The translations under genes were made by a program, and so were the position numbers. Positions 5,609 through 7,719 of a stretch of DNA of 7,719 bases are shown piece by piece. The DNA lies in contig CAJOEG010000062.1 of the NCBI GenBank assembly GCA_905233405.1, positions 1 to 7,719 on the forward strand, given 5' to 3'. Origin of the DNA: an uncultured Bacteroidales bacterium (GTDB lineage Bacteria; Bacteroidota; Bacteroidia; Bacteroidales; ML635J-15). The notes below the pieces were generated by a model. That model did not search any database. It had not been told where the DNA came from and was given only the letters and a program-made list of their open reading frames with translations. The number at the start of each line of letters is the position of its first letter. Position 1 is the stretch's first letter.

Positions 5609-7719
5609 CTAATTCTTAATTATTGAATTATACAAGGCTTCCTCGATATTGGTACGTATGTTCTGCTTCATAATTTTCGTGTTTTCGGAACTTGTATAAA
5701 CGCGGTTTGTAAGAACAACGACAGCCATATTGTATTCGGGGTCGGCCCATACCAAGGTGCCGGTGTAGCCAGTATGCCCGAACGACTTGTCCGACGAACT
5801 TTTGCTTCCGTTTCCTTTCGAGCGGTCGGGTACGGGCTTGTCCCAGCACAAGGCACGACGGCAGAAGGAGGGTTCGTAGTAATATTCGGTGAATCGTTGC
5901 ACGGCGGTGTCGGAAAAATACTGCACTCCGCCATACTTGCCCTTTTCGAGATAAATCTCCATTATCTTGGCAAGGTCGTTGGCATTGCCGAACAAACCCG
6001 CATGTCCCGACACTCCTCCAAGCATTGCTGCCGCCTGGTCGTGAACGTGCCCGTGCAACTGCTGCATACGGAAATAATTGTCGTCCTCGGTAGGAACTAT
6101 CTGTTTCAGTTTGTATCTGTCCAACGGATTGAAACACAACGAATATGCACCGAGCGGAGCAAAAACGTTTCTGTATGTGTAATCAACATATTCCTCGCCA
6201 GCAAGTTCCTTGATGACATACGGCATCACGATAAAGCCAAGATCGGAATAAACATATTTGCCCTTGTTTTCCAATGCCGATTCGCGTATGAGACGGAACA
6301 TTTCGTCCTTGTACGACTTTGCCATATAGAGGTCGTCGGCTACCTGAATGGAATACTTGTCGGACTTGATATCGCTGTAGATTTTTGGGTACATATCCTC
6401 GGCCATAGTCTTCTTGTAGAACGGAATCCACGACCTCAAACCTGCCCTATGCGTAAGCACTTGCCAGAACGTAAGATGCGACTTGTTGGAGTTCTTCCAT
6501 CCGTCGTAATATTCCGAAACCTTGTCGGTAATCTTGAACTTGCCATTGTCGTAAAGCATTATGATGTCGGAAGTTGTGGCAATTACCTTTGTTAATGATG
6601 CAAGGTCATAAACGTCGAAATCGTCAACTTTGTCCTCCTCATCGTATGTGTGATAGCCCATTGATTTGCAATATATTACAATTCCATTACGAACAAGTAC
6701 AACCTGTCCGCCAGGATATGCCTTGGTATGGATACCACTCTTGAAAATGGAATCAACCTTGTGTATAACTTCAGACTTTACACCCGCATCCTCCGGAATC
6801 TTGGAGTATTTTAGACGAATCTTATACGTCTTTTCGCCCATTCCTTCCCTAATGCTGTCGGTTGCCGACACTGGCATAACTCCGCAGGCTGGAATTCCGC
6901 CGAACACCAGTTGGGCCGAAAAGTCGTTGGTAAGTTCCCAGTCGTTGTACGAGACGACGACAGCCTTTGCCTTGTCGATATTCTTGAAATAGGCCAGTCC
7001 GTAAGGATTTGCAAACAAATCGAGAACAACGTTTTTGCACGAGCCGAGCAATTCGTCAACGGCATCCATCGTCGCCTGTGAGATTCCAAACTTCTTGGAT
7101 GCTGCACGCTGGTTCTTTCCGTGGACACTAACGATAACAATGTCGTACGAAGCAAGTTTTTTCTTCCTTTGCTCAACCGAGAGACCTTTCAAATCCTTGG
7201 AATACACAAAGCTCTTCACATCGGCATAGTAGCGCAGACGTTTCTGGAACGAGGTTTCCTCGGTGCTTTCGAACGACACCGAAGCAATCTTCACCGAGTC
7301 GAGATGCCTTATCGGCACAATGGAATCCCTATTTACGGCAAGCGTCAAGGCATTTTCAATCAGTCGCTGCTGCATAAGGCGGGCCTTTACATCGTTAAGG
7401 TCGTTGTAAATATTTTTGGTTGATATTGGTTCTATACCTTTGTCAAGACCGAGACGTAACTTTGTGAGCAACACTCGGTTGCAAGCCTCATCAATGTCAC
7501 GTTCCGAAATCTTGCCCTCTGCGATTGCCGACTTCAACTTTTCAATCACATCCTTCACATCGGTAGGGAACATAATCATGTCGTTGCCAGCGAGCAGAGC
7601 CATCACGTCGGCCTCGTTGCCCTTGTAGTTGGTCGTTATGCCACCCATGTTCATAGCATCGGTGAATACCATTCCATGGAAATTCACATCTTTGCGCAAA
7701 ACTTCCTTTACAGCCTTGG
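5609..7719 (-). CDS. NagZ-like GH3 beta-N-acetylglucosaminidase fused to AmiE/AmpC-like serine hydrolase (N-terminus outside window)
   Basis: The frame is open to the right edge, so the start and first part of the GH3 barrel are missing; 702 residues are visible. Numbering from the Leu codon at 7699-7697: residues 9-18 (GMVFTDAMNM) carry the GH3 nucleophile, Asp14 (codon 7660-7658). Residues 26-86 are the end of the NagZ-type TIM barrel (LLAGNDMIMFPTD, RVLLTKLRLGLD). Residues about 117-300 look like a GH3 C-terminal alpha/beta domain (NVVLDLFANPYGLAYF, FGGIPACGVMPVS). Residues about 310-690 are a serine hydrolase with SLTK (Ser368, Lys371), YSD (Tyr484) and HTG (642-644), plus family blocks SDLGF and GGVSGHAGLF. 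NagZ removes GlcNAc from muropeptides. The hydrolase resembles B. subtilis AmiE, which cleaves MurNAc from L-Ala, more than a beta-lactamase. Peptidoglycan salvage in the periplasm is therefore likely. The HxxGH-type acid/base loop lies upstream, unseen. The amidase activity is inference; an esterase or penicillin-binding role is the alternative. Confidence 0.9.
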   Translation of the reverse strand, partial: KAVKEVLRKDVNFHGMVFTDAMNMGGITTNYKGNEADVMALLAGNDMIMFPTDVKDVIEKLKSAIAEGKISERDIDEACNRVLLTKLRLGLDKGIEPISTKNIYNDLNDVKARLMQQRLIENALTLAVNRDSIVPIRHLDSVKIASVSFESTEETSFQKRLRYYADVKSFVYSKDLKGLSVEQRKKKLASYDIVIVSVHGKNQRAASKKFGISQATMDAVDELLGSCKNVVLDLFANPYGLAYFKNIDKAKAVVVSYNDWELTNDFSAQLVFGGIPACGVMPVSATDSIREGMGEKTYKIRLKYSKIPEDAGVKSEVIHKVDSIFKSGIHTKAYPGGQVVLVRNGIVIYCKSMGYHTYDEEDKVDDFDVYDLASLTKVIATTSDIIMLYDNGKFKITDKVSEYYDGWKNSNKSHLTFWQVLTHRAGLRSWIPFYKKTMAEDMYPKIYSDIKSDKYSIQVADDLYMAKSYKDEMFRLIRESALENKGKYVYSDLGFIVMPYVIKELAGEEYVDYTYRNVFAPLGAYSLCFNPLDRYKLKQIVPTEDDNYFRMQQLHGHVHDQAAAMLGGVSGHAGLFGNANDLAKIMEIYLEKGKYGGVQYFSDTAVQRFTEYYYEPSFCRRALCWDKPVPDRSKGNGSKSSSDKSFGHTGYTGTLVWADPEYNMAVVVLTNRVYTSSENTKIMKQNIRTNIEEALYNSIIKN

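Noticed and set aside
6038..6055. His-rich HGHVHD segment in the hydrolase domain as a metal site
   Set aside because: The V-H-D part belongs to a conserved block of this serine hydrolase family (VHD..A..LGG). There is no second metal-ligand cluster to support a metalloenzyme.
5774..6595. Open 273-codon frame on the + strand opposite the GH3-hydrolase gene
   Set aside because: It is antisense to a gene with intact catalytic motifs. Its translation has no domain, signal peptide or sensible composition, and it is explained by codon bias of the true gene.
1..7719. Search for CRISPR arrays, insertion sequences, tRNA/rRNA genes, toxin-antitoxin or defence genes
   Set aside because: No direct-repeat array, terminal inverted repeats, transposase motifs, tRNA-like cloverleaf or small paired ORFs were recognised; the window is almost entirely filled by four envelope genes.

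Overview
The window reads as Bacteroidota DNA, most likely order Bacteroidales. It has moderate GC with local dips, outer-membrane barrels ending in a C-terminal Phe, signal peptides cleaved before Gln, starts without a Shine-Dalgarno motif in A/T-rich leaders, and a GH3-serine hydrolase fusion of a kind I associate with this phylum. Coding density is very high. There are four protein genes, two of them cut by the window edges. No RNA gene, mobile element, CRISPR array or long repeat was found. The largest gene-free stretch is the 74 bp at 4972-5045.

Left half, + strand (1-4971): a two-gene unit. The first gene is a roughly 1060-residue exported TPR superhelix protein that enters from the left edge and ends in a strongly acidic tail. 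Three bases later comes a 593-residue outer-membrane beta-barrel with no TonB plug, often labelled 'TonB-dependent receptor' by default. I recall large TPR proteins and plug-less barrels being paired in Bacteroidota, which suggests a periplasm/outer-membrane complex of unknown function. The barrel gene carries a distinctly AT-rich internal patch (about 33% GC at 4021-4380).

Middle (4972-5045): a short convergent intergenic region with a perfect 11-bp inverted repeat and a second weak hairpin followed by T6, together a plausible terminator zone.

Right half, - strand (7719-5046): a second two-gene unit. The upstream gene (cut at the right edge) encodes a fusion of a NagZ-like GH3 beta-N-acetylglucosaminidase, a GH3 C-terminal-type domain and an AmpC/AmiE-like serine hydrolase with intact SLTK, YSD and HTG motifs. 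This parallels the separate NagZ and AmiE enzymes of Bacillus subtilis muropeptide salvage, so the polypeptide probably removes both GlcNAc and the stem peptide from peptidoglycan fragments. Two bases after its stop begins a 186-residue small outer-membrane barrel of unknown role, probably co-transcribed.

Taken together, this is an envelope-focused region. The most worthwhile leads are the TPR/barrel pair, for which I know no assigned function, and the muropeptide-salvage fusion coupled to a small barrel.
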